A DNA stretch of 64,000 nt from assembly GCF_035918095.1 (NCBI RefSeq), contig NZ_CP109137.1, positions 4,404,001-4,468,000 on the forward strand, read 5' to 3'. The translations under genes were made by a program, and so were the position numbers. Positions 26,239 through 35,413 of the stretch are shown here, one piece after another; the stretch's first letter is position 1, and each line of letters opens with the position of its first letter. The notes under the pieces are model-generated. The model saw only the letters and a list, made by a program, of their open reading frames with translations. It searched no databases and had not been told where the DNA came from. Source of the stretch: Streptomyces sp. NBC_01750. Lineage in GTDB: Bacteria; Actinomycetota; Actinomycetes; Streptomycetales; Streptomycetaceae.

Positions 26239-26958
26239 TCACTCCTCGCCGGCGAGCTTCAGCACCCGCAGCTTCTGCCCCGCGTACCAGGTCGCCACCA
26301 CCGTGACCCCCGCCAGCAGAGCCACCGCCAGCGGCAGGCCCACGTCCGAACCGATCAGGCCCTCGCCACCGATCTTCTCGGCGAGCGAGAGAGACCACTG
26401 CTGCACACTCAGCGTGCGCGCGCCCGGGACCAGGCTGCCGAACAGCGTCTCCCAGACCAGGGCGTAGACGAGCCCGATGACCACCGCGTGCCGGCTGACG
26501 GTCCCGAGCAGCAGGAACAGCGCGCTGTAGGCGATCGAGGCGACCAGCGCCGCCACTGTGTACGCCACGGCGACCTGCTGGCCGTTGCCGTTGAGGATGA
26601 ATCCCGCGATGAAGGTGGGAACCGCCGAGAAGGCCATCGTGATCGCGATCGCGACGATCAGCTTGGTGAAGACGATCGTCGACCGCTTCACCGGCTTGGC
26701 CAGCAGATAGACGATCGAGCCGTCGTCGATCTCGGGCCCGATCGCCCCGGTGCCCGCGATCACCCCGATCAGCGGCACCATCGTCGCGATGGCGAAACCG
26801 CCCAGGACGTCGGCGGCGACCTGGTCGTCCACGCCGTTGAAGCTGCGTACCGCCGCGGCGATGAGCAGCAGCAGACCGGGCAGTACGAACAGAATCGCTG
26901 CCCGCCGCTTGCCGAGCACGGCCCGATAGGTGAGCCGGGCGACTGTGGGGTTGTACAT
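26239..26958 (-). CDS. ABC transporter permease
   Basis: A 239-residue ABC-2-like membrane protein with about six helices. The ATG at 26958 is used because AAAGGAG lies 11 bases upstream, whereas GTG at 26967 is only two bases from it. After MYNPTVARLTYRAVLGKRRA come helices around residues 20-40, 50-70, 98-120, 132-152 and 158-175, with the last near the C terminus. It pairs with the ATPase gene immediately upstream; substrate and direction are unknown, though exporters are usual for this group. It is the last gene of a four-gene operon. Confidence 0.85.
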   Translation of the reverse strand: MYNPTVARLTYRAVLGKRRAAILFVLPGLLLLIAAAVRSFNGVDDQVAADVLGGFAIATMVPLIGVIAGTGAIGPEIDDGSIVYLLAKPVKRSTIVFTKLIVAIAITMAFSAVPTFIAGFILNGNGQQVAVAYTVAALVASIAYSALFLLLGTVSRHAVVIGLVYALVWETLFGSLVPGARTLSVQQWSLSLAEKIGGEGLIGSDVGLPLAVALLAGVTVVATWYAGQKLRVLKLAGEE

Positions 26959-26975
26959 GGACGTCACAGCTCCTT

Positions 26976-27883
<908 letters not shown>

Positions 27884-27887
<4 letters not shown>

Positions 27888-28789
27888 AGCCCGACCTTTC
27901 GGTAGCGGCGCATCAGGACGGCGTACGAGCCGAAGACGAGCGCGAGGACGACGAGCAGATAGACCATGCCCACGCCGGTTCCCGGTCCCGCTTCACCGGG
28001 GAAGGCGGAGGTGGCGCCGAGGAAGGCGGTCTGTACGCCGTCGATGAGCGTGACCGGCGAGAAGAGGCCGAGCCACTTGATCACATCGGGCGAGCCGGTC
28101 TCCCAGGCGATGGCCTGGACGGTGGAGACGGCGCCGTACGTGATGGTCAGCGTGGCGATCACGGCGGCGACACCGAAGCCGCGGCGCGGCGTGAGCGCGG
28201 CCATCACCAGGCCGAGGCCGCCGAAGAGGACGGAGAGAAGCGCGACGGAAAGCATGCCCTGCGCGAATCCCTTCGTCTGGTCCGCGAAGTCCATCTTGGC
28301 GAGCAGCGAGCCGATGTAGAGGATGACCAGCGGTGCCGCGGTGAGTACGAAGAGGGCCGAGGCCATTGCCCCGTACTTGGCGAGGACGTAGTCGATGCGC
28401 TCGACCGGGCGCGAGAAGTACAGCGGCACCGTCTTGAAGCGCAGATCACGGGAGACCGACTGCGGGGCCTGGGCGGCCAGGAAGAGGCCGATGACCGCCT
28501 GGGTGACGATCGCGTAGCGCGTGTAGTCGAGAGGGAGATCCTTGAGTTTGGTGGCGACGGCGACCGCGACGATGATCGCCGCGGGCAGGCACATCACCGC
28601 GAGGAGGATCATCGGCAGCACCTTGGACTTGGCCGAGCGGCCGAGTCCGTAAGCCCCGCGCAGGGACTGCGAGTAGAGGGAGAGGCGGGCGTAGGCGCGG
28701 CCGAGCCGCGGCCCGTCGTAGTTCCGGTAGCCGATGTTGTGGATCCGGGTCGTCTCGGCCCCGGTCGCCATGTTGGTCTCGGCGCTCAT
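27884..28789 (-). CDS. ABC transporter permease
   Basis: A 301-residue ABC-2 membrane protein starting MSAETNMATGAETTRIHNIG and then RNYDGPRLGRAYAR, an N-terminal amphipathic segment seen in Streptomyces ABC permeases of this type. About six helices follow (near residues 58-80, 95-110, 140-160, 180-205, 215-235 and 270-292). It overlaps both neighbouring ATPase genes by four bases, so translation along the operon is coupled. Substrate unknown. Confidence 0.88.
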
Positions 28790-29769
28790 CGAACCTGCAC
28801 CTCCTGCTCCTGTGCGCCCTGTGCGCCCTGTGCCTCGGGGCGGAAGACCTCCGCGATGTGGTGGCGGCGCTGTTCCATCCGTACGAGACCGAGGCCGAGC
28901 CCGGCGACGGTGTCGCGCACCACGTCGTACGTCTCCTCTCCCGTCGCCTCGAGGAGCAGGATGTGGCCCGCGCCCGGCAGACCGTCCTCCACGCGCGCGT
29001 GGAGCGTGATTCCGGCGGCGGAGAGCGCCTCACGGAGCACCGCGGTGCCGTCGGGATGTGTGTCCGTGTCGGTGACCTCGACCGCGAGGGTCGTGGTGAT
29101 CTGGGTGAAGTCGCTGGTGGAACTGGAGCGCAGCAGCGAGCCGCCGTCGATGACGACAACATGATCACAGGTGCGCTCGAGCTCACCGAGGAGATGAGAG
29201 GTGACCAGGACCGAGATGCCGAAGTCGGTGTGGACGCGGCGGATCAGGCCCAGCATCTCGTCGCGGCCGACCGGGTCGAGACCGTTGGTCGGCTCGTCCA
29301 GGAGGACCAGCTTCGGGTCGTGGACCAGGGCCTGCGCAAGCTTGACGCGCTGTTTCATACCGGTCGAGTAGCCACCGATGGGGCGGTACCGCTCCTCGTA
29401 CAGGCCGACATGGCGCAGGGTGTCTGCGGTGCGCTCGCGGGCGGCCGTGGGTGGCAGCCCGGACATGCGCGCCATGTGGACGACGAACTCGGTGGCCGAG
29501 ACATCGGGCGGCAGGCAGTCGTGCTCGGGCATGTACCCCACCTGCTCGCGGATGGCGCCGCCGCTGGTGGCGACGTCGAGTCCGAGCACCGCGGCCCGGC
29601 CTTCCGTGGCGGGGGACAGACCCAGCAGGATCTTGATCAACGTGGACTTGCCGGCTCCGTTGGCGCCCACCAGGCCGGTCACACCGGGTCCGATGTCCAA
29701 GGAGAGCCGGTCAAGAGCGGTCACCCTGGGGAACCGCTTGCTCAGGCTTTCGGTCGCGATCACAGTCAC
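28786..29769 (-). CDS. ABC transporter ATP-binding protein (first gene of operon)
   Basis: A 327-residue ATPase. GTG 29769 gives VTVIATESLSKRFPRVTALD, and GTG 29763 is also possible; no good ribosome site precedes either, so the message may be nearly leaderless. Walker A is GANGAGKST, the signature is YSTGMKQRVKLAQALVHDP, Walker B is LVLLDEPTNGLDP, and the switch is VTSHLLGELE. The first gene of the operon ATPase-permease-ATPase-permease that runs left to 26239. It is divergent from the M24 gene. Confidence 0.9.
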   Translation of the reverse strand: MTVIATESLSKRFPRVTALDRLSLDIGPGVTGLVGANGAGKSTLIKILLGLSPATEGRAAVLGLDVATSGGAIREQVGYMPEHDCLPPDVSATEFVVHMARMSGLPPTAARERTADTLRHVGLYEERYRPIGGYSTGMKQRVKLAQALVHDPKLVLLDEPTNGLDPVGRDEMLGLIRRVHTDFGISVLVTSHLLGELERTCDHVVVIDGGSLLRSSSTSDFTQITTTLAVEVTDTDTHPDGTAVLREALSAAGITLHARVEDGLPGAGHILLLEATGEETYDVVRDTVAGLGLGLVRMEQRRHHIAEVFRPEAQGAQGAQEQEVQVR

Positions 29770-30014
29770 ATTTCGAAGGTAGTGGCGCACGACACATCGG
29801 ACGTCAGCCCTGGCGGCTGGATCGACGTCCGACTCGAGAGGTACGGACCCGTAGGGGGCTACGACAAAAGTGGACGGCCGGTCTCCGGGGGCCCATGGCC
29901 TTCGGAAGGGTTTTCCACAGGCTGACGCACGACCCTTGACGCAGCCGCCGAGCATTGTCACATTCATCAGTGTCAAGTTACGGACGCGTACCGCACACGG
30001 GACGGACGGGTGGC

Positions 30015-30863
30015 ATGGCCTTAGCAGTGGCAGGCGAACTGACCGCGGAACTGCGGGGGTTCAAGGAAGTGCAGCGCCTCGCGTACGCATGCGCGGAGGC
30101 GGTCGCGGCGCAGCTCAAGCCCGGTGTGACAGAGCGCGGGGCGGCGCGGATGCAGCGTGAGTGGCTGCGTGAGCGGGGCGTGCGCGACTGGTTCCACCTG
30201 CCCTTCGCCTGGTTCGGGGACCGTACGGCCTTCACCGACTTCCGGATACCGCTCCAGTTCTTCCCGACCAACCGCGTGCTCGAGGCGGGCATGCCCTTCA
30301 TCCTCGACATGGCCCCGGTCCACAAGGGCTACACCGCGGACATCGGTTACTCCGGCTGCCTCGGCCCCAGCCCCGTGCACAACAGACTCCTCGCCGATCT
30401 GGAGGCGCACCGCGAGCTGATCCTGCGCGAGGTGCGGGAGCGGCGTTCGCTGCGCGAGATCTACGAGGACGTGGACCGGCTGATGGTCCGGCAGGGGTAC
30501 GCCAACCGGCACCGCGCGTATCCCTTCGGGGTCATCGCCCACAAGATCGGCCGGGTGAAGGAGCGCCGCTTCTCGCCGCACCTCTTCGGGTTCGGCACAC
30601 AGTCGCTGAAGGGGCTTGTCAGCGATGCGGTGCACGGTCACCGGGACGGCTGGTCGCCGCTGTGGAGCCCGTACACGTTCTCCGACCACCCGCCCCGGCC
30701 GGGGCTGTGGGCGGTCGAGCCCCATCTCGGATTCAGGGGTACGGGCGCGAAGTTCGAGGAGATCCTGGTGGTCACCGACTCCAGGGACCCTCAAGCGAGC
30801 GCGTTCTGGCTGGACGACGATCTGCCGCATGTGCGGCGCTGGGCGGAGGAGAGAGTCGCGTGA
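30015..30863 (+). CDS. M24 family metallopeptidase
   Basis: A 282-residue protein of the pita-bread fold. All five metal ligands are seen: two Asp in ILDMAPVHKGYTADIG, His in AYPFGVIAHKIG, Glu in GLWAVEPHLGF and Glu in AKFEEILVVT. It lacks the long N-terminal domain of aminopeptidase P and is nearer to creatinase or stand-alone M24 proteins, so the substrate is uncertain. The ATG at 30015 is chosen because the family core begins there; a longer frame upstream has no support. Its stop overlaps the next small ORF. Confidence 0.85.
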   Translation: MALAVAGELTAELRGFKEVQRLAYACAEAVAAQLKPGVTERGAARMQREWLRERGVRDWFHLPFAWFGDRTAFTDFRIPLQFFPTNRVLEAGMPFILDMAPVHKGYTADIGYSGCLGPSPVHNRLLADLEAHRELILREVRERRSLREIYEDVDRLMVRQGYANRHRAYPFGVIAHKIGRVKERRFSPHLFGFGTQSLKGLVSDAVHGHRDGWSPLWSPYTFSDHPPRPGLWAVEPHLGFRGTGAKFEEILVVTDSRDPQASAFWLDDDLPHVRRWAEERVA

Positions 30864-30985
30864 ACGGCACAGGGGGAGCAGCCCGGCCGCGGCAGACCGC
30901 GACGGCCACGCCGGCGGCGGTCGCCGCGACGGCCGTGCCTCTGCGCCGAGCGGGAGCAGAGGCGAACGTCAAGGAGGAAGCGTGA
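30860..30985 (+). CDS. 41-codon ORF, coupled on both sides
   Basis: An open frame whose GTG overlaps the M24 stop (GTGA) and whose stop overlaps the GTG of the hydrolase-SDR fusion (GTGA). The product VNGTGGAARPRQT... is Ala/Thr/Arg-rich with no recognised domain. Both overlaps are the usual mark of a translated operon gene, but the composition is also what chance would give. It may serve only to carry ribosomes to the AAGGAGG site at its end. Confidence 0.4.
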   Translation: MNGTGGAARPRQTATATPAAVAATAVPLRRAGAEANVKEEA

Positions 30986-32763
30986 GTCTCAGGGGCGCGC
31001 GGGAGCGCTGGGTCCGTACGGGCGGAATCGAGCTGTGCGTCGCCGAGCTGGGGGACGCCTCGCAGCCGACCGTGGTGCTGGTGCACGGCTATCCGGACAG
31101 CAAGGAGGTCTGGTCCCAGGTCGCGGAGCGGCTGGCGGACCACTACCGGTTGCATGTAGTGCTGTACGACGTCCGGGGGCACGGCCGCTCGACAGCGCCG
31201 GCCCCGCTGCGCGGCGGCTTCACGCTGGAGAAGCTGACCGACGACTTCCTGGCGGTCGCCGACGCGGTGAGCCCGGACAAGCCGGTGCATCTGGTCGGAC
31301 ACGACTGGGGTTCTGTGCAGTCCTGGGAGTTCGTCACGGTCAAGCGCACCGAAGGCCGGATCGCCTCCTTCACCTCGATGTCAGGACCGTCCCTGGACCA
31401 CTTCGGTCACTGGATCAAGAAGCGGATGAGCCGGCCCACACCCCGCAGGATCGGCCAGCTGCTCGGACAGGGGGCCAAGTCCTGGTACGTGTACATGCTG
31501 CATACGCCGGTACTGCCGGAGCTCGCCTGGCGCGGCCCGCTGGGCAGGCTGTGGCCGAAGATCCTGCAGCGGGTGGAGAAGGTGCCCGGCGGCGACTACC
31601 CGACGGCCTCGCTGCCACAGGACGCTGCGCACGGCGCCTGGCTCTACCGCGACAACGTCCGTGCCCGGCTGCGCCGCCCGCGCTCCGACGCGTACGCGCA
31701 CACACCTGTCCAGCTGATCACGCCGACCGGCGACATGTTCCTCTCCGAGCGCCTCTACGACGAACTGGGCAGCTGGGCGACGCAGTTGACACGGCGCTCA
31801 CTGCCGGCCAAGCACTGGGTCCCCCGTACCCGGCCGGACCAGCTCTCGGCCTGGATCAGTGAGTTCGTCACGGCCAACGAGGACACGGCCGGAGTGGCCG
31901 GAGTGGCCGCGCTGGACACCGTGGCCCGGGGTCCGTACGCCGAGCGGTTCGCCGGGCAGCTCGTCCTGGTGACGGGTGCGGCCAGCGGCATCGGGCGGGC
32001 CACGGCCTTCGCGTTCGCCGAGGCGGGGGCGCGGATCGTGGCCGTGGACCGGGACGCGGAGGGGGCGGCCAGGACCGCCGAGATGTCGCGGCTGATCGGC
32101 TCCCCGGAAGCCTGGGGCGAGACGGTGGACGTCAGCGACGAGCAGGCGATGGAGAAGCTCGCCGAGAGGGTCGCCACCGAGTACGGCGTGGTGGACGTCC
32201 TGGTCAACAACGCCGGCATAGGTCTCGCGGGCTCCTTCCTCCAGACCAGCGCCGAGGACTGGAGGAAGGTCCTCGACGTCAATCTGTGGGGCGTCATACA
32301 CGGCTGCCGGCTCTTCGGCAGGCAGATGGCCGAGCGCGGCCAGGGCGGCCATATCGTCAACACCGCGTCCGCTGCCGCCTATCAGCCTTCGAAGGCACTG
32401 CCTGCGTACAGCACCTCCAAGGCCGCGGTGCTCATGCTCAGCGAGTGTCTGCGGGCGGAACTGGCCGGCCAGGGGATCGGGGTCTCGGCGATCTGTCCCG
32501 GCATCGTCAACACCAACATCACGTCCACGGCGCGCTTCGCGGGCGTCGACACGGCGGAGGAGAAGCGGCGCCAGAAGAAAACCGCCCGGCTGTACGGGCT
32601 GCGCAACTACCCGCCGGAGAAGGTCGCCGACGCGATCCTTCGCGCCGTCGTGAAGAACCAGGCGGTGGTGCCGGTGACGCCCGAGGCCCGTGGCGCCCTG
32701 TTCATATCCCGCTTCGCGCCCAGGGCGCTGCGTGCGATCGCCCGGTTGGAACCGCCGCTGTGA
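30982..32763 (+). CDS. Alpha/beta-hydrolase fused to short-chain dehydrogenase
   Basis: A 593-residue fusion. GTG 30982 follows AAGGAGG. Residues 1-300 are an alpha/beta hydrolase with oxyanion segment LVHGYPDSKEVW and nucleophile elbow GHDWGSVQ. The Asp nucleophile is as in epoxide hydrolases and haloalkane dehalogenases. Residues 320-593 are a classical SDR with cofactor motif VTGAASGIGRAT, NNAGIGLAG and catalytic YSTSKAAV. The same fusion order occurs in other actinomycetes and Pseudomonas. A pathway in which an ester or epoxide is opened and the alcohol oxidised is inferred. The gene overlaps its neighbours on both sides. Confidence 0.9.
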   Translation: MSLRGARERWVRTGGIELCVAELGDASQPTVVLVHGYPDSKEVWSQVAERLADHYRLHVVLYDVRGHGRSTAPAPLRGGFTLEKLTDDFLAVADAVSPDKPVHLVGHDWGSVQSWEFVTVKRTEGRIASFTSMSGPSLDHFGHWIKKRMSRPTPRRIGQLLGQGAKSWYVYMLHTPVLPELAWRGPLGRLWPKILQRVEKVPGGDYPTASLPQDAAHGAWLYRDNVRARLRRPRSDAYAHTPVQLITPTGDMFLSERLYDELGSWATQLTRRSLPAKHWVPRTRPDQLSAWISEFVTANEDTAGVAGVAALDTVARGPYAERFAGQLVLVTGAASGIGRATAFAFAEAGARIVAVDRDAEGAARTAEMSRLIGSPEAWGETVDVSDEQAMEKLAERVATEYGVVDVLVNNAGIGLAGSFLQTSAEDWRKVLDVNLWGVIHGCRLFGRQMAERGQGGHIVNTASAAAYQPSKALPAYSTSKAAVLMLSECLRAELAGQGIGVSAICPGIVNTNITSTARFAGVDTAEEKRRQKKTARLYGLRNYPPEKVADAILRAVVKNQAVVPVTPEARGALFISRFAPRALRAIARLEPPL

Positions 32764-33677
32764 GCGCCGAGGAGCACACCGGCCACTACGCCATCGCGCC
32801 GCGCCGGGTCTCGTTCGACTGGGACGGGACGCCACTGCACTGGATACCGGACGAGCCCACCGCCACACATGTCATCAATGTGCTGCATCTCCTGCTGCCG
32901 GCCGGCGAGCGTTGGTTCGTCAAGGTCTTCAAGGAAGCGCTGCCACTGGTCGACGACCCGCAGCTGCTGAAGGACGTCAAGGGCTTCATGGGCCAGGAAG
33001 CCACGCACAGCGTGCAGCACGCATATGTGCTGAACCACCTGGCCAGGCAGCGGCTCGACACCGAGGCGTTCACCAAGTACGTCGACTTCCTGTTCGAGAA
33101 ACTCCTCGGCGAGCAGCCGCCGTTCGGTGTGCCGATACCGTCCGAGGAGTGGCTGCGCTTCCGCCTTTCGGTCATCGCAGCGATCGAACAGTTCACGGCG
33201 GTTCTGGGCGACTGGGTACTGCACGCCGAAGGACTCGACCGGGCGGACGCCGACAAGATCATGCTCGATCTGCTGCGCTGGCACGGGGCGGAGGAGGTGG
33301 AGCACCGGGCCGTTGCCTTCGACATGTACCAGCACTGCTGTGGCGAGGGACCGGCGCGCTATGCCCGCCGCATCGGAGGCATGGCCGTCACCGCTCCCGT
33401 GCTGGCCTGGCTCTGGGTGTGGGGCACCGCCTACCTGATCCGGCATGACCCCCGGCTCGCGGGCCGGCTGCGCTACTCCCTGCGCGAGCACAACCGCGCC
33501 GTCGGCAAAGGGCTGCTGCCCACATGGCGTGAGCTGGGCGCGGCGATACCTCGTTACCTCCGGCGGTCGTACCATCCCTCGCAGGAGGGCTCGCTGCGCA
33601 AGGCCGTCGACTATCTCGCGACCTCGCCCGCGGCCCGGGCCGCGGCGGGGGCGGTGGGCCGCGCCGCCTTGTCGTAG
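32760..33677 (+). CDS. PF10118-type metal-dependent hydrolase
   Basis: A 305-residue protein of the Metal_hydrol family (PF10118). Acid and histidine clusters GQEATHSVQHAYVLNHL (about residue 80) and WHGAEEVEHRAVAFDMYQH (about residue 180) form an E-x-x-H pair pattern like ferritin-fold di-iron proteins. A hydrophobic segment (AVTAPVLAWLWVWGTAYLI) lies near 205-225. Reaction unknown. It starts at a GTG overlapping the stop of the fusion gene, and such genes commonly accompany the hydrolase-SDR fusion, so they probably act on one substrate. Confidence 0.85.
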   Translation: MSAEEHTGHYAIAPRRVSFDWDGTPLHWIPDEPTATHVINVLHLLLPAGERWFVKVFKEALPLVDDPQLLKDVKGFMGQEATHSVQHAYVLNHLARQRLDTEAFTKYVDFLFEKLLGEQPPFGVPIPSEEWLRFRLSVIAAIEQFTAVLGDWVLHAEGLDRADADKIMLDLLRWHGAEEVEHRAVAFDMYQHCCGEGPARYARRIGGMAVTAPVLAWLWVWGTAYLIRHDPRLAGRLRYSLREHNRAVGKGLLPTWRELGAAIPRYLRRSYHPSQEGSLRKAVDYLATSPAARAAAGAVGRAALS

Positions 33678-33702
33678 GCGGCTTGTCATCGAGGGAGCGG
33701 GC

Positions 33703-34656
33703 TTGTCCGAGCAGTCAGTCGCCCAGTCAGTCGCCAAGTACCGGATCGAGGATCTGGCGCACCACAGTGGCGCCACCGTCCGTACGATCCGCGCCTACCA
33801 GGACCGCGGACTGCTGCCGAAACCGGAACGGCGCGGGCGGGCCAATGTGTACGGGTCCGCCCACCTCGCCCGGCTGCGGCAGATCGCAGATCTGCTCGAC
33901 CGCGGCTACACCCTGGCCTCGATCAAGGAGTTGCTCGAGGCCTGGGACGCCGGGCGCGGGCTCGGCGGAGTGCTGGGGCTGGTCGCCGAGGTGCAGGGGC
34001 CGTGGACGGACGAGGAGGTGGCCCGCATCTCCCGCGCGGAGCTGGACGGAAAGTTCGGCGGGAGGCCGGACGAGGCTGCTGTCGCGGAGGCGGTGGACCT
34101 TGGGGTGCTGGAGCGCATCCCCGGCCGTGACGACGAATTCCTGGTGCCCAGCCCCCAGGAGCTGGCGGTGGCCGCGGAGTTGTACGCCGCCGGAGTGCCA
34201 CTCCCGGCAATCTCCTGTCATCTTCGGGAACTTCGCGGGCAGGTGGAGCACATCGCCTCCCGCTTCCTGGAGTTCACCACCGAGCATGTCTTCGCCCGCT
34301 ATCTGGGGCACCGACCGCCTACCGACGCCGATGTGGCCGAGGCGGCGGCCCTGGTGCGACGGTTGCGCCCACTTGCGCAACAGACGATCGACGCCGAACT
34401 GGCGCGGGCCATGCGGACGTTCGCCACCCGTCATCTTCAGCAGCACCTGAGTGCGGAAGGACCGCCGTCGGTGGAGAGCGAGCTTCCCGCGGTGTCTTTG
34501 CCGCCGGAGACAATTCGCTCGGTGCAGGCCCTCGTTGGCCAGGAGAATGCGGCTGCCTTCATCGCGGCAGCAACCGAACGCGAGCTGCACGCCAGGACAT
34601 TGGACGCCCTTGTGCCAATCAATGGCGATTCCGGGCAACTTGACCAAAGCCCCTAG
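33703..34656 (+). CDS. MerR family transcriptional regulator
   Basis: A 317-residue regulator starting at TTG 33703 (GAGGGAG site upstream). The N-terminal winged helix covers about residues 10-80: YRIEDLAHHSGATVRTIRAY, then the usual KPERRGRANVYGSAHLARL and GYTLASIKELLEAW. The remaining 230 residues are a large effector domain without the Cys ligands of metal-sensing MerR proteins, so an organic ligand is likely. It lies 25 bases after the PF10118 gene and probably controls the M24-fusion-PF10118 run. Confidence 0.88.
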   Translation: MSEQSVAQSVAKYRIEDLAHHSGATVRTIRAYQDRGLLPKPERRGRANVYGSAHLARLRQIADLLDRGYTLASIKELLEAWDAGRGLGGVLGLVAEVQGPWTDEEVARISRAELDGKFGGRPDEAAVAEAVDLGVLERIPGRDDEFLVPSPQELAVAAELYAAGVPLPAISCHLRELRGQVEHIASRFLEFTTEHVFARYLGHRPPTDADVAEAAALVRRLRPLAQQTIDAELARAMRTFATRHLQQHLSAEGPPSVESELPAVSLPPETIRSVQALVGQENAAAFIAAATERELHARTLDALVPINGDSGQLDQSP

Positions 34657-34668
34657 ATGACGCAGGAG

Positions 34669-34722
34669 TTGTCCACAGAATCGTCAATTCCCCTGTGGAT
34701 AACTACAGTTGGCTGTGGATCA
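34669..34722. promoter_or_regulatory. Group of three DnaA-box-like 9-mers
   Basis: TTGTCCACA (the Streptomyces consensus) at 34669-34677, TGTGGATAA at 34694-34702 and TGTGGATCA at 34714-34722, the last two in inverted orientation; a weaker TGTGGAGTG follows at 34727. They sit in the 145-base gap before the kptA gene, so DnaA could affect that promoter or be titrated here. Confidence 0.65.
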
Positions 34723-34801
34723 AACCTGTGGAGTGAGATTTTCGACAGAGGAGCGAAATTTTCGGTGGCGCCGTCGGCGAGCGGACGGGCACCCTGACGG
34801 G

Positions 34802-35377
34802 ATGAACGCAAGACCCGCAGGAAACGATGCGCCCGATGAGCGCCGCACCGTGAAGGTGTCGAAGTACCTCTCGAAACATCTGCGCCACCAGCCGGAGCGG
34901 ATCGGCATCGTCCTCGACGAGAACGGCTGGGTGCCCGTCGACGAACTGATGCGGGCGGCGGCCGAGCACGGCTTCCGGATCACCCGCGCCGAGCTCGACC
35001 ATGTCGTCGCCGTCAACGACAAACAGCGCTTCACGATCGACGGCACCCGCATCCGCGCCAACCAGGGCCACTCCGTCGAGGTCGACCTGGACCTGCCTCC
35101 GGCCGAGCCGCCCGCGTATCTCTACCACGGCACCGTCGCCCGCAGCCTGGACGCGATCCGCGACGAGGGACTGCGCGCCATGAACCGCCACCATGTCCAT
35201 CTCTCGCCCGACCGCGAGACCGCGACCCGCGTCGGCGCCCGCCGCGGCCGCCCCGTCGTCCTCACCGTGCATGCCGGAGCGATGCATGAAGCGGGCCACC
35301 TTTTCCACGTCAGCGCCAACGGCGTCTGGCTCACCGACGCCGTACCGCCGGAGTTTCTGCGCTTCCCCGGCCGCTAG
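34802..35377 (+). CDS. kptA: RNA 2'-phosphotransferase (Tpt1/KptA family)
   Basis: A 191-residue protein. Residues 17-70 are the winged-helix part (VSKYLSKHLRHQPERIGIVLDENGW), and the ADP-ribosyltransferase-like half carries LYHGTVARSLDAIRDEGL, HHVHLSPDRETATRVGARRG and a final ANGVWLTDAVPPEFL. The conserved Arg-His-Arg-Arg residues are present in the matching blocks. The enzyme moves an internal 2'-phosphate from RNA to NAD+, giving ADP-ribose 1'',2''-cyclic phosphate. Bacteria lack the yeast tRNA splicing that makes such phosphates, so the bacterial substrate is not settled. Confidence 0.93.
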   Translation: MNARPAGNDAPDERRTVKVSKYLSKHLRHQPERIGIVLDENGWVPVDELMRAAAEHGFRITRAELDHVVAVNDKQRFTIDGTRIRANQGHSVEVDLDLPPAEPPAYLYHGTVARSLDAIRDEGLRAMNRHHVHLSPDRETATRVGARRGRPVVLTVHAGAMHEAGHLFHVSANGVWLTDAVPPEFLRFPGR

Positions 35378-35413
35378 GTCCTCCTGTGCCTCCTGTGCGG
35401 GACCTCCTGCGGG

